The notes: a model not told the origin generated them from the sequence alone. A stretch of 64,000 nucleotides of DNA from Poriferisodalis sp965221195 (GCA_965221195.1 OZ244864.1:2294001-2358000); one strand, 5' to 3'; counted from the stretch's first letter, positions 40,808 to 50,329 are shown. A program made the numbers and translations.

Positions 40808-41968
40808 TCAGTGCCCTTTGCGTCGCTTGCGACGTCGGGGTGCATGCGGTTCGTCTTGGGGCTGAACCTCGTCGTGAGACTCATCAGGCTCCGGGCCGCC
40901 TTCCACTGCCTCGCCGCGCGCAACAGCTACCTCGCGCAGCTTCGCCGCTTCGACTTTTGACAGCTTCTTGGGAACATCTACACGCACGACCACATGCAGA
41001 TCGCCGCGTCCGCGCCCGTTCGCACGCGGCACACCCAATCCGTTCAAACGAATGGTGTCGTTGGGCTGTGTCCCCGCAGCCACGCGCAGTTCGGTTGGTC
41101 CGTCGAGTGTCTCAAAGACAACGGTCGTTCCGAGCGCAGCTTGCAGCATCGTCACCGGCAGTTCTGCGAGCAGGCTGTCGCCTTGGCGCACAAAAACATC
41201 GGACTCCTCCACCCGCAGATGCACATACAGATCGCCTGGCGGGCCACCGCGCGGTCCTACCGAACCGCGCCCGCTCAATCGAAGCGTGGCACCTGCCTCT
41301 ACGCCAGGCGGCACCCGCACCACCAGCGATACTTGCTCGGGCCGACGGCCCTCACCTCGGCACGACCGACACGGATCGGCAATCTCCTCGCCAATTCCGC
41401 GGCAGCGAGCACAAGGCGCCGTGGTCACCATCTGCCCTAGGAAGCTCTGGCGCACTTGGCGCACCTGACCTACGCCGTCGCACACACCGCAGACGGTCGG
41501 TTCAGAGCCCACAGACGCGCCAGAGCCCTCGCAGTCAGCACACAACACCAAGGACCGCACCTCGATGGGGCGATCTGTCCCAAAAACGGATTCGGCAAAA
41601 TCTAAGTTGATGACCGTCTCGTGGTCGTCGCCGCGGGGCGGACCTGATGACCTGCGAGACCGAGAACCGCCAAACGGGTTGCCCCCGAAGAACGACTCAA
41701 AGATGTCGCTCAGGTCAAAATCGAACGCAGGGCCGCCCATGCCACCGCGCAGTCCGTCGGGGCCAAATTGGTCATAACGGGCTCGCGCTTGGGGATCTGA
41801 GAGCACGGCGTACGCCTCGCTGATCTCTTTGAAGCGGGCCTCGGCGCCGTCGTCGTGGGGATTCGCATCAGGATGGTTCTCGCGTGCCTTGCGACGGTAC
41901 GCGCGCTTGAGATCGCTCTCGCTGGCATCGCGCCCCACGCCGAGCAGTTCGTAGTAGTCCGTAGCCAT
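40808..41968 (-). CDS. dnaJ: Chaperone DnaJ
   Basis: Hsp40 co-chaperone of DnaK. J domain at the N-terminus (DYYELLGVGRDASESDLKRA, HPD in KARENHPDANP), Gly/Phe-rich segment with FGGNPFGGSR, four CxxCxGxG-type zinc repeats (CADCEGSG, CGVCDGVG, CARCRGIG, CRSCRGEG), and the C-terminal substrate-binding domains. 386 residues. It follows hrcA with an 11-bp gap, so hrcA and dnaJ form an operon. dnaK and grpE are not in the window. Confidence 0.97.
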   Translation of the reverse strand: MATDYYELLGVGRDASESDLKRAYRRKARENHPDANPHDDGAEARFKEISEAYAVLSDPQARARYDQFGPDGLRGGMGGPAFDFDLSDIFESFFGGNPFGGSRSRRSSGPPRGDDHETVINLDFAESVFGTDRPIEVRSLVLCADCEGSGASVGSEPTVCGVCDGVGQVRQVRQSFLGQMVTTAPCARCRGIGEEIADPCRSCRGEGRRPEQVSLVVRVPPGVEAGATLRLSGRGSVGPRGGPPGDLYVHLRVEESDVFVRQGDSLLAELPVTMLQAALGTTVVFETLDGPTELRVAAGTQPNDTIRLNGLGVPRANGRGRGDLHVVVRVDVPKKLSKVEAAKLREVAVARGEAVEGGPEPDESHDEVQPQDEPHAPRRRKRRKGH

Positions 41969-41979
41969 TCGGCGGATGC

Positions 41980-43053
41980 CTACTGGTGGTCCCGACGCTG
42001 CGCTTCGGTCACTGCCGTGGCGCTATCGCTGTCATCCAGTGAGTCTGCAGCACCCAGCGAGTCTGAGAGCCTTCGGCTGACGGTATGCACTGCGGCGAGC
42101 GCCTTCGGATAGTCCATGCGAGTCGGACCCAGCAGGCCGACACTGCCGACAGTTTCGCCGTCAACTTGGTACGGCGCGACCACCACCGAGCACTCTGCTA
42201 AAGGTTGCATGCCGGTCTCTGAGCCGATCGCCACGCTCAGACCCCGATCCACCAAGTTGCTCAGCAGCGTTACCACCATGAGCTGCTCCTCAAGCACGGA
42301 CAGTACCGACCGCAGCGAGGTCACGGCTTCAAACTGCTCGGTGATCTTAGAAGCGCCTCCCACGTAGAGCTCCCCCGATGCAGGTTCGTCGGCGGCGAGA
42401 GCCGACAGCGCTGCTGCCACCAAAGCATCCGCAGCCGGATCGCCAGTGGCTCCGACATCAAACCGACACGACCGGGTACGGCCCGTGAGAGCCTCATTGA
42501 GGGCGGCTGAGGCTGCGCCGATCGTCAGCTCACCGACCGCTGCGACCAGCTCAGGACTGCTGCACACGTCAACATACGCGCGCTCAACTGCGCCCGACGA
42601 CATCACCAGCACCACGAGAACGCGACTGTTGCCGAGGTCAACGAGCTGCGTTGAGCGGATGGTGTCCCGGTCATGGCTAGGTGCCACGACCATCGCTGCG
42701 TACTCAGTGAGATCTGACAGCAATCGACTGGTGTCAGAAAGCAATCCCTCAATCTGCCCCTGTGCATGCGCGAAGAACGCACGCACTTGGCGAACCCCGG
42801 CGCTATCCAGCGAACCCGGTCCGAGGCCGTCCACGAAATAGCGGTAACCCGCTTCGGTAGGTATACGCCCAGCGCTGGTATGGGGCTGCGTGAGATAACC
42901 ACCCGCTTCAAGAGCAGCAAGATCGTTACGCACCGTTGCGGGTGACACATCGAGGCGGGTCTTCTCGAGCACCGCCGCTGAGCCGACCGGCTGCGCGCTC
43001 TCAATAAAGTTCTCCACGACAGCCCGCAGCACCGTGGCTCTGCGCTCTTCCAT
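41980..43053 (-). CDS. hrcA: Heat-shock repressor HrcA
   Basis: Represses class I heat-shock genes by binding CIRCE elements. N-terminal winged helix (RRATVLRAVVENFIESAQPV, then TRLDVSPATVRNDLAALEAG, and GYLTQPHTSAGRIPTEAGYR), then the GAF-like and dimerisation domains (GIMQ-like VAIGSETGMQPLAECSVVVA). 357 residues. No CIRCE (TTAGCACTC-N9-GAGTGCTAA) was found near the hrcA-dnaJ operon, so its targets presumably lie elsewhere. Confidence 0.95.
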   Translation of the reverse strand: MEERRATVLRAVVENFIESAQPVGSAAVLEKTRLDVSPATVRNDLAALEAGGYLTQPHTSAGRIPTEAGYRYFVDGLGPGSLDSAGVRQVRAFFAHAQGQIEGLLSDTSRLLSDLTEYAAMVVAPSHDRDTIRSTQLVDLGNSRVLVVLVMSSGAVERAYVDVCSSPELVAAVGELTIGAASAALNEALTGRTRSCRFDVGATGDPAADALVAAALSALAADEPASGELYVGGASKITEQFEAVTSLRSVLSVLEEQLMVVTLLSNLVDRGLSVAIGSETGMQPLAECSVVVAPYQVDGETVGSVGLLGPTRMDYPKALAAVHTVSRRLSDSLGAADSLDDSDSATAVTEAQRRDHQ

Positions 43054-43303
43054 CTGTCCTCCGCAGCCTGCCCTCCGCAGCCGAGCTTGCTACTGCCACT
43101 GGGTTACTGCCACTGGGTTACTGCCACTGGGTTACTGCCACTGGGTTACTGCCACTGGGTTACTGCCACTGGGCAAGTGGCAGCAACACAACCAATGCTA
43201 CCGACACCCTTTCGGGCCAACTTCGAGCCGCGGACCCAGCGGCTAGCCCAGCAGCTGGCCCAGCGGCTGACTCAGCGAGGGACTCAGCGAGGGGCTCAAC
43301 GGC
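43054..43303. repeat. lepA-hrcA gap with a 14-bp (6 copies) and a 12-bp (5 copies) array
   Basis: 43090-43173: CTACTGCCACTGGG followed by TTACTGCCACTGGG five times. 43237-43296: units CAGCGGCTAGCC, CAGCAGCTGGCC, CAGCGGCTGACT, CAGCGAGGGACT and CAGCGAGGGGCT, ending 8 bp before the lepA stop. Between them is about 60 bp of unremarkable sequence. No CIRCE site and no clear promoter for hrcA could be picked out. Confidence 0.92.
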
Positions 43304-45235
43304 TTATGTGTCTAGGCGCAACGCAGACACGAAGGCTTCATCTGGAACTTCGACACGGCCGATGGCCTTCATTCGTTTTTTGCCCTCTTTTTGCCGCTCC
43401 AGCAGCTTGCGCTTGCGAGTGATGTCACCGCCGTAGCACTTCGACAGCACGTCCTTGCGTTTGGCCTTGACGGTCTCACGGGCGATGATCCGTCCGCCGA
43501 TGGCGGCTTGGATGGGCACGTCGAAGAGCTGACGCGGGATGAGTTCGGCCAGTTTCGCGGTGATGGCCTTGCCGTAGAGATACGCGCCGTCGCGGTGGCA
43601 GATGGCGGAGAACGCGTCCACCGGTTCGCCGTTGAGCAGAATGTCAACGCGGACCAAGCGTTCCGCCCGATAACCCGCGTGGTCGTAGTCCAAGCTGGCG
43701 TAGCCCTGCGTGCGGCTCTTGAGATGGTCAAAAAAATCAGTAACGACCTCAGCCAGCGGAATCTCATAGCGAAGTTCGACACGCTCAGGCGAGAGGTAGT
43801 CCATCTGGGTCATCGATCCTCGTCGCGACTGGCACAAATCCATGACTGCGCCCGTGTAAGCGCTCGGCGTCAAGATCGAAACTTTCAGGATGGGCTCAGC
43901 GATCTCGTCTACCTTGCCCGCCGCGGGCAGGTCTGAGGGGTTATCTATTTCAAGGTTTTCGCCGTCACTGGTACGCACGCGGTACGCCACCGACGGAGCC
44001 GTTGCGATGAGCGACAAGCCGAACTCCCGCTCAAGTCGTTCGCGGACAATCTCCATGTGCAGCAAGCCCAAGAAACCGCAGCGAAACCCGAAGCCCAACG
44101 CGCCCGATGTCTCAGGTTCAAAGGAGACCGACGCGTCGTTAAGTCGCAGCTTGGCCAAGGCATCGCGCAGTTCTGGGTACTCGTCTCCGTTGATGGGATA
44201 CAAACCGCAGAAAACCATCGGCTTGGGGTCGTCGTATCCCGCCAGCGGAGCATCTGCAGGAGCCGTTGCTGAGGTCACTGTCTCGCCGGAGCGGGCCTGC
44301 GCGACATCTTTGATACCGGCAATGAGGTAGCCAACTTCGCCGGGCCCTAGCTCGTCGATTGGTGTCGCTGCGGGGACTCGCACGCCTACTTCCTCAGCGA
44401 GGTGCGTCCCGTTGGCGTGCATGAAACGAAGGCGGTCACCGGCGCGCAGTCGTCCGTGTACCACACGCACCGAAGAGATCACTCCCCGGTACTGATCGAA
44501 GAAAGAGTCAAAGATCAGGGCCTGCAACGGCTCGCTCGGATCGCCAACCGGAGGAGGAATGCGTTCCACAATTGCGTCGAGCAGCGCCTCAACGCCTTCG
44601 CCGGTTTTGGCGGAGATGGGCAAGACCTCAGCGGCATCTATCCCGAGCACTCGCTCGATCTCTGCTGCGTAGCTGTCCGGATCTGCCGCAGGCAGGTCGA
44701 TTTTGTTGAGCACCGGCACAATGGCAAGATCGGCCTCAAGCGCGAGATAGCAGTTGGCCAGCGTCTGCGCCTCGATGCCCTGCGCGGCATCGATGAGCAG
44801 TACGACACCTTCGCAAGCAGCCAACGACCGGCTCACTTCATATCCGAAATCGACATGGCCGGGAGTGTCGATGAGATGCAGCGTGTGGCCGCGCCACTCC
44901 ACACGCACGTTCTGCGCCTTGATGGTGATACCGCGCTCGCGTTCGAGTTCCATCGAATCGAGGTACTGGGCGCGCATCGAACGTTCCTCCACCGCACCGG
45001 TCAGCTCCAAGATGCGATCCGACAGCGTGGATTTGCCGTGATCGATATGAGCGATGATCGAAAAATTGCGCAACGAGGCGGGGCCAGCAGATGGAGCAAG
45101 TGGCGCAGATGACGCAGTGCGCGATCTTGCCCGACTGCGCGGCTGTGGTGCAACGTTGGGCATCGCAGGCCGCACGATACCCTGCAAGTTCGCACCCTGC
45201 GAGTTCGCACCCTGCGAGTTCGCGGCAGCTCGCAT
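43304..45235 (-). CDS. lepA: Elongation factor 4 (LepA)
   Basis: Ribosomal back-translocase GTPase. G1 motif AHIDHGKST, switch II DTPGHVDFGYEVSR, NKIDLP, then EF-G-like domains and the LepA-specific C-terminus with GGDITRKRKLLERQKEGKKR. The G domain begins unusually late because of an N-terminal extension that includes three 15-bp repeats (45184-45228; NSQGA type). Starts at GTG 45286, ATG 45235 and ATG 45160 are all in frame; ATG 45235 is given here. Divergent from rpsT. Confidence 0.96.
   Translation of the reverse strand: MRAAANSQGANSQGANLQGIVRPAMPNVAPQPRSRARSRTASSAPLAPSAGPASLRNFSIIAHIDHGKSTLSDRILELTGAVEERSMRAQYLDSMELERERGITIKAQNVRVEWRGHTLHLIDTPGHVDFGYEVSRSLAACEGVVLLIDAAQGIEAQTLANCYLALEADLAIVPVLNKIDLPAADPDSYAAEIERVLGIDAAEVLPISAKTGEGVEALLDAIVERIPPPVGDPSEPLQALIFDSFFDQYRGVISSVRVVHGRLRAGDRLRFMHANGTHLAEEVGVRVPAATPIDELGPGEVGYLIAGIKDVAQARSGETVTSATAPADAPLAGYDDPKPMVFCGLYPINGDEYPELRDALAKLRLNDASVSFEPETSGALGFGFRCGFLGLLHMEIVRERLEREFGLSLIATAPSVAYRVRTSDGENLEIDNPSDLPAAGKVDEIAEPILKVSILTPSAYTGAVMDLCQSRRGSMTQMDYLSPERVELRYEIPLAEVVTDFFDHLKSRTQGYASLDYDHAGYRAERLVRVDILLNGEPVDAFSAICHRDGAYLYGKAITAKLAELIPRQLFDVPIQAAIGGRIIARETVKAKRKDVLSKCYGGDITRKRKLLERQKEGKKRMKAIGRVEVPDEAFVSALRLDT
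45184..45228. repeat. 15-bp tandem repeat, 3 copies, at the lepA 5' end
   Basis: GCAAGTTCGCACCCT, GCGAGTTCGCACCCT and GCGAGTTCGCGGCAG, encoding ANSQG-type repeats. Confidence 0.9.
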
Positions 45236-45315
45236 CTTGATGCAGTTCGTATCTTGATGCGGCTCGGCGGCGAAAACTCGTCGCACCGAAATCGCTCGGC
45301 AAAGGAATGACCTTC

Positions 45316-45573
45316 GTGGCCAATATCAAGAGCCAAATCAAGCGCAACCGCCAAAACGAAGTGCGCCGTGTGCGAAATCGTGCCGTGCGCTCTGAGCTGC
45401 GAACTCGCGAGAAAGCTGTCGCTAGCGCGGCTGCCGATGGCGAACCCACCGATGCGTTGCTGAGCTTGGCCCAGAAGCGTCTCGACAAAGCGGCTGCTAA
45501 AGGTGTCATCCACCGCAACGAAGCCCGACGGCGCAAATCCCGACTGGCGAAGCAAGCAGCCCGCGCCGCCTAG
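45316..45573 (+). CDS. rpsT: 30S ribosomal protein S20
   Basis: Small basic 16S rRNA-binding protein, 85 residues from a GTG: ANIKSQIKRNRQNEVRRVRN at the N-terminus and RRRKSRLAKQAARA at the end. The GTG at 45316 gives the usual start VANIKSQ and lies 9 bp after an AAAGGA ribosome site; an ATG 9 bp upstream (45307) would overlap that site's spacing. It stands between holA and lepA, the usual actinobacterial order. A small GCCGC/GCGGC hairpin follows the stop. Confidence 0.97.
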   Translation: MANIKSQIKRNRQNEVRRVRNRAVRSELRTREKAVASAAADGEPTDALLSLAQKRLDKAAAKGVIHRNEARRRKSRLAKQAARAA

Positions 45574-45591
45574 CGCGGCTAACGCACCCGC

Positions 45592-46575
45592 CTAACGCAC
45601 CCCCGCTGCGAGCCGGGCGCAGAGGATCTCGGTAACAAAACGGGGATCCAACCCCGAGCGTCCGCGCAGGTCTGCGTCGGCTGTTGCTAGCAGTTCCATT
45701 GCGTGAGCGATGCCGTCGCTCCCCCGTCGTCGGCAAGCGTCAAGTGCTTTGCGAGCAGGGAAGGTAGAGCCTCGCAGTCCAAGAACTTCAGCCGCTTCCT
45801 TCTCATTCGCTACTGCGGCACCATCAAGGCGGGCCATACGAATGAAATGGCCGACCACCGAAGCAGCAACTGCCAGCGGATGTCGACCGGCACCCCACAT
45901 TCGCTGGCAAACAGCAAGTGCCACACCGACGTTGCCGCGGTCGATGGCGTCGGTCAGCTCCCAAGGCGGCACGTCTCCCTCAGCGCCTAAGTACGGCAGC
46001 ACATCATCGGCACCGAGGTGTATGCCAGCGCCGTACACGGCTTCAAGCGTTTCGAGAATGGAGCCGAGACGGCTCAGATCCGCGCCGAGACGGTCCTCCA
46101 CTGCTGCACGGGCCCCGGCATCAAGATCAACCGACGACTCGGCGATTCGTTCGGTCATCCATGTTTTGCGGTTGCGTGCTCCGCTGGGCACATCGGCAGC
46201 GATCCGCTGCCCTCCGGCTGCTTCGATTGCTTCTGCAAGTTTGCGCGGCACACGGCCGGTGTCCCATTCCACGACAAGATCGGTTGTCGGACATGGGTCG
46301 TCGAGCCATGCGATGAGATGCGCTAGTTCCGCTGTGGCGAATCGGCTCAGCCCGCGAGCGACAACAACTCGGTGCGTACACAGCATGGGCGGGGTTGACG
46401 CGGCGATGATGAGATCTTCGAGCGTGTATTCGTCTCCTGAGAACTCGTGAAGCACTTCAGCTCGGTCGGCATCTGCTACTAGTTCGTCTACTGCGGCTCC
46501 CACAGCTTGCGCGGTGAGAATCTCGTCGCTGCCGCTGACAAACCTCACTGTTCCGCCTGCCACGGCGCCTCCCAT
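45592..46575 (-). CDS. holA: DNA polymerase III delta subunit
   Basis: Clamp-loader subunit. Recognisable by VRFVSGSDEILTAQAVGAAV at the N-terminus, TLEDLIIAASTPPMLCTHRV, LVVEWDTGRVPRKLAEAI and the C-terminal block ELLATADADLRGRSGLDPRF. 327 residues. The order comEA-comEC-holA with overlapping ends (holA starts 31 bp inside comEC) is widely conserved and indicates one operon. Confidence 0.93.
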   Translation of the reverse strand: MGGAVAGGTVRFVSGSDEILTAQAVGAAVDELVADADRAEVLHEFSGDEYTLEDLIIAASTPPMLCTHRVVVARGLSRFATAELAHLIAWLDDPCPTTDLVVEWDTGRVPRKLAEAIEAAGGQRIAADVPSGARNRKTWMTERIAESSVDLDAGARAAVEDRLGADLSRLGSILETLEAVYGAGIHLGADDVLPYLGAEGDVPPWELTDAIDRGNVGVALAVCQRMWGAGRHPLAVAASVVGHFIRMARLDGAAVANEKEAAEVLGLRGSTFPARKALDACRRRGSDGIAHAMELLATADADLRGRSGLDPRFVTEILCARLAAGVR

Positions 46576-48476
46576 TGTTGTTGCGTTGACGCTACTTCAG
46601 AAGAGATGTCTAGGCGCTGCGCGGATGCCACGACCCGCAGTTCGCCAACATCGACAACGCCGCGCACCGGCGTGTACGGCACCGACCCGCCGAAGCTTTC
46701 AGGCCCAAGCACGCGACCGAGATCTAGCCGCGCTGCTAAGGCCCGCACCGTCTCGCGTCCCGTCCGGCTAGCTGACCGGGCAACTAGCACGTCGATGCTT
46801 GCGATGCCTGCCGCAGCGAGCTGATCGAGAGCGCGAGAAGCATCGGGCCGATCCACAACAACCACGGTGGGGTCAACGCTGTACACGAACAAGTGAGCCC
46901 CTTGGGGCAGAGGTGCTCGGTGAGTGTCTGCCACGATCCACACACCGATGGCGAACACCGCAGCCAACGTGACTCTCAAGACTGCCCCGCGACGGCGCAC
47001 ACGAGAGACCCCGATAGCCACGACACCACAGACGACAACAACTGCACCGAGGCCGACGACTTCGGAAGGCTCAATGCTGGGCCAGCCCAAACCGGCACCC
47101 CAGCGGGCAACCATCGCCACCCAGCCCAGCAGCAATCTCGTGGGAACATGCAAGATCGCGGCTATGGCGTCGCCTCCCATCCCGCCGACCAACCCCGCGA
47201 CGAGACCCCAGATCATGGCCGGTCCCGCAACGGGACCGGCTAGAACGTTGGCGGGGATGCTGGCTAACGGGAGCGAACCAAAAACGGCGAGCTGCACCGG
47301 CAAAACGCCAGCCTGAGCAGTCAAGGTCGCGGCGAGGGCCAGCCGCAGCCAAGCAGGCCCCCATAGCAGTTTGGCGAGAGGGCCTGCGGCGAACACGATG
47401 GCGGACGTAGCAGCAACTGAGAGCTGGAAACCCACAGAGCGCACCAGCAGTGGATCGATCAGCATCAGCACGATGACGGCTGTGGACAACAAGCGAGGTG
47501 CTGAGGCTTTCCTGCCGATCGCGTGCGCTCCGACGGCCAGCGTGGCTAGCACGCATGCTCGTAGCACCGACGGTTCGCCGCGAGTCAGCACAGCGAACTG
47601 CGCAAGCAACAGCCCGACCGCACCGAACCTCACCGCGGGTCGCAGCCGGGCCAACAAAGGTGCGAACAACAGCAGCACGAACGCCACGTTTGAGCCCGAC
47701 ACAGCAAGCAAGTGGGTCAACGAAGTGGCCCGAAAGTCGTGTACTACTTCGGGCAGTTGCCCACGGTCGTCGCCGTAGACGAAGCCGGCAAGAAGCGCTG
47801 CGTCTCGCTGCGACAACGAAGCTCCCGATTCGGAGACCAGGCTTCGCAATCGGTTGGCAAACCTGAAGGGTGCCGAGCCGCCGTTGATGCGCTGGGCGGC
47901 TGTGATTTGCGCACTGCCAGCGAGATGACGCGGCCACAAAAAGGAGCGATCGCTGTCGTGTGCTGGCTCTGTGTTGGCAATCAGCCGCCAGCGCTCCCCC
48001 ATAGCGCCGTCTTCCAGAGTCCACGCAACCGGGCCTCTGGCCCAGCCTTCCCAGCGGTAACGCTCGCCGTCAATGGTTGCGCTGAACCCCACCGAGGTGG
48101 CACCGGCCCGTAGCTGCGGGTCTTCCACAAGCACCACCTCGGCGTCAAGCACTCCGCCGACGGCAGCTTCCAGCGCTGCTGTTTGTGCAGTCATAGCCGC
48201 AGCGCCCAACATCAACAGGCCAGCGGGAATAAGCACTCGGACCCTAGTGGAGATGCCGATGGCAGTGATCACAGCGCCAAACCACCAAGGCATATCCGGC
48301 ACATATGGCACATCGATCACATAAGGCGCCCACAGTGCGCCGATCGCCGTGCTGAAGGCTGCCGCGATGATCCACCGATCCGAAACTGCGCTCAGCCACC
48401 GAAACGGCCTCGGCGGCGCCAGCACCGCTTCGAGGTTGTCAAAGCGGTTTGTAGAGCAGGTTTTAGAGCGTTGCAT
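46545..48476 (-). CDS. comEC: ComEC/Rec2-type DNA uptake channel, without the metallo-beta-lactamase motif
   Basis: Polytopic membrane protein for DNA import in natural transformation. The competence domain is clear: GDDRGQLPEVVHDFRATSLT, HLLAVSGSNVAFVLLLFAPL and many membrane helices. The roughly 110 residues after the last helix resemble the edge of a metallo-beta-lactamase-like domain (GAHLFVYSVDPTVVVVDRPD) but lack HxHxDH. The protein (643 residues) is about 100-150 shorter than classical ComEC. The ATG at 48476 overlaps the comEA stop by 14 bp. Transformation ability cannot be concluded. Confidence 0.88.
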   Translation of the reverse strand: MQRSKTCSTNRFDNLEAVLAPPRPFRWLSAVSDRWIIAAAFSTAIGALWAPYVIDVPYVPDMPWWFGAVITAIGISTRVRVLIPAGLLMLGAAAMTAQTAALEAAVGGVLDAEVVLVEDPQLRAGATSVGFSATIDGERYRWEGWARGPVAWTLEDGAMGERWRLIANTEPAHDSDRSFLWPRHLAGSAQITAAQRINGGSAPFRFANRLRSLVSESGASLSQRDAALLAGFVYGDDRGQLPEVVHDFRATSLTHLLAVSGSNVAFVLLLFAPLLARLRPAVRFGAVGLLLAQFAVLTRGEPSVLRACVLATLAVGAHAIGRKASAPRLLSTAVIVLMLIDPLLVRSVGFQLSVAATSAIVFAAGPLAKLLWGPAWLRLALAATLTAQAGVLPVQLAVFGSLPLASIPANVLAGPVAGPAMIWGLVAGLVGGMGGDAIAAILHVPTRLLLGWVAMVARWGAGLGWPSIEPSEVVGLGAVVVVCGVVAIGVSRVRRRGAVLRVTLAAVFAIGVWIVADTHRAPLPQGAHLFVYSVDPTVVVVDRPDASRALDQLAAAGIASIDVLVARSASRTGRETVRALAARLDLGRVLGPESFGGSVPYTPVRGVVDVGELRVVASAQRLDISSEVASTQQQWEAPWQAEQ

Positions 48477-49137
48477 GCGATCTGATCTGTGAGAGCTTGG
48501 ATGGCCCGATTCCGGGCACGTTCTCAAGCTCGCTCAATGACCCAAAAGGTCCGTTCTGGGTTCGATAGGCCACAATGGCCCTCGCCAAAGACGGGCCGAT
48601 GCCCGGCAGCGCCTGCAGTTCGGCTGCCGTTGCTGTATTGACATCTATGGGGCTGGCGGCATTTGCATTGGCTGCGCCGTGGCGATTGGTGGGTTGCTCG
48701 CCTTGGAGCGGAACATAGACCTGCTGACCGTCGCGCAGTCGCTCGGCGAAGTTGACCGCAGCGGTATCTGCGTCGGGGATCGCTCCTCCGGCTGCGTCGA
48801 TGAGATCGCCGACCCGGAAACCAGCGGGCACCTCATACAGCCCTGCCCGCAAAACAGCGCCAGCAAGATGCACCTGCAGCATCGCTGGTTGCGTCGTTGC
48901 TACGGGCAGTGGGGCACCCTCGGCTGCTGCGGGAAGATCGATGGGCGCAGGCGCGCCATATCGCACCCCTGCCAGAAAGCCCGCGCCCACCACGGCAATA
49001 AGCACCCCTACTGCAACCAGCAGCGGTACCGCGCCGACTCGGCGCGCAACGCCCGCTAGTTCTGCCATGACGGAGCGCCAGTCGGTCGCACGCGCGTCAG
49101 ATGAGGATTTTGGGTCTGATGCCCGCATTGGGGCCAA
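48463..49137 (-). CDS. comEA: ComEA-like competence DNA-binding protein
   Basis: 224-residue membrane-anchored DNA receptor. One hydrophobic segment (about residues 36-58), a SLBB-type domain (LQVHLAGAVLRAGLYEVPAG, then FRVGDLIDAAGGAI), a Gln/Asn/Ala linker, and a C-terminal double helix-hairpin-helix (SPIDVNTATAAELQALPGIG, LARAIVAYRTQNG, LENVPGIGPSKLSQIR). Upstream partner of comEC in an overlapping pair. Confidence 0.93.
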   Translation of the reverse strand: MAPMRASDPKSSSDARATDWRSVMAELAGVARRVGAVPLLVAVGVLIAVVGAGFLAGVRYGAPAPIDLPAAAEGAPLPVATTQPAMLQVHLAGAVLRAGLYEVPAGFRVGDLIDAAGGAIPDADTAAVNFAERLRDGQQVYVPLQGEQPTNRHGAANANAASPIDVNTATAAELQALPGIGPSLARAIVAYRTQNGPFGSLSELENVPGIGPSKLSQIRSHATL

Positions 49138-49138
49138 C

Positions 49139-50329
49139 TTAGTGAATAACTCTGACGATCTTTGGTGGAGTTTTCACTGCTTTCAATCTCAAGACTGCTG
49201 TGACGCAGAGCACCAAGCAGATTGCCGCCCAACCGGCGAAGAGCCAACGAGGACCGAGATAGCCATATGCCGGCGGCCCGCCGAATGCGGCGACAGCGGC
49301 GACCATCAAACCAACAGCTTCCAGCGCCCCTGCGCCCATCGCTGCTTGCTCTGCACCGGTGGCTTCAAGCACCAACACTTGCGCCCCCATCTCGCCGTAG
49401 GACTCTGTGACCGCCTCCGCGAGACCGATGAAGATAAAGCTCCACAGCCCCCCGATCCAGCCGTAGAGCAGCACTGCGGGCACGAACAGCGCAAGCGCGG
49501 GAACGCCAACCCGGGCCCCGCCGAGACGCTCTGCCAGCGCGCCGGTGTACGGCGGCAACACTATGAGGGGGACACCGATGACGAGCAGTCCCACCGCTAG
49601 CTCATTTGAGGACAGCCCGACATCGGTCAGGTAGCGATCAACGGTTGCGTCGAAGAGGCCAATCAGGCCAAAGACACCGACATGCACACAAATGGCCGCT
49701 TGCACCCGCGGGCGACGAAGCAGGGTCGCAAGATCTGAGTAGTCCACTGTGGACGCTGCAACCGGCGACTTTGAGATCAAGGTCGCAGCGACCGGGCCGA
49801 TCAGCAACGTCAGCGTGCCGGTGAACAGGAACGGTGCCTCAAAGGAGATGCCACTGAGCGCTGCACCTATCGCAGGTCCGCTGATGAAGCCCCCCACACC
49901 ACAAGACAGCAAGCCGCCTACCTTGGCACCGCTGCCGCTGATGTCACGTCCGATGAGCGCCTTGCGAGCTACTAGCCCGAACAGTCCGAACGCGAGGCCC
50001 GCGCAGGCACGGCTCGTCACAAGCGACCAGGTGGCCTCAGCAAAAACGAAGCCGTAGGCACCCACCACTGCTGCGGTCACTGAGACCCACGCCACGAAGC
50101 GGTGATGCCCGCGGTCAACCAGCGGCGAAAGCAGCAGCTGCGCCACCAGACCGGCGACGAACCCGACAGCCGCGACCATGCCCAGCTCCCAGTCCCCCAA
50201 GCCGTAGCGATCTTGCAGATCTGCCAGATAGGCGAAGATGACACCCATGGATGCCGTGACGAGGAACTGCGTCGCGTAGACCGTCACAAACAGCACCGGC
50301 GAAGCGTAATGGCGAAGACTGACGTGCAA
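49139..50329 (-). CDS. Major facilitator superfamily transporter
   Basis: 396 residues with about 12 membrane segments (for example VTASMGVIFAYLADLQDRYG and VAAVGFVAGLVAQLLLSPLV followed by DRGHHRFV, the loop 2-3 MFS motif). Its stop is 1 bp from the comEA start, so comEA may be cotranscribed. Substrate unknown; drug/sugar efflux-type by general pattern. Confidence 0.85.
   Translation of the reverse strand: MHVSLRHYASPVLFVTVYATQFLVTASMGVIFAYLADLQDRYGLGDWELGMVAAVGFVAGLVAQLLLSPLVDRGHHRFVAWVSVTAAVVGAYGFVFAEATWSLVTSRACAGLAFGLFGLVARKALIGRDISGSGAKVGGLLSCGVGGFISGPAIGAALSGISFEAPFLFTGTLTLLIGPVAATLISKSPVAASTVDYSDLATLLRRPRVQAAICVHVGVFGLIGLFDATVDRYLTDVGLSSNELAVGLLVIGVPLIVLPPYTGALAERLGGARVGVPALALFVPAVLLYGWIGGLWSFIFIGLAEAVTESYGEMGAQVLVLEATGAEQAAMGAGALEAVGLMVAAVAAFGGPPAYGYLGPRWLFAGWAAICLVLCVTAVLRLKAVKTPPKIVRVIH

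Noticed and set aside
40776..43303. CIRCE element for HrcA
   Set aside because: No TTAGCACTC-N9-GAGTGCTAA or near match around hrcA, dnaJ or lepA.
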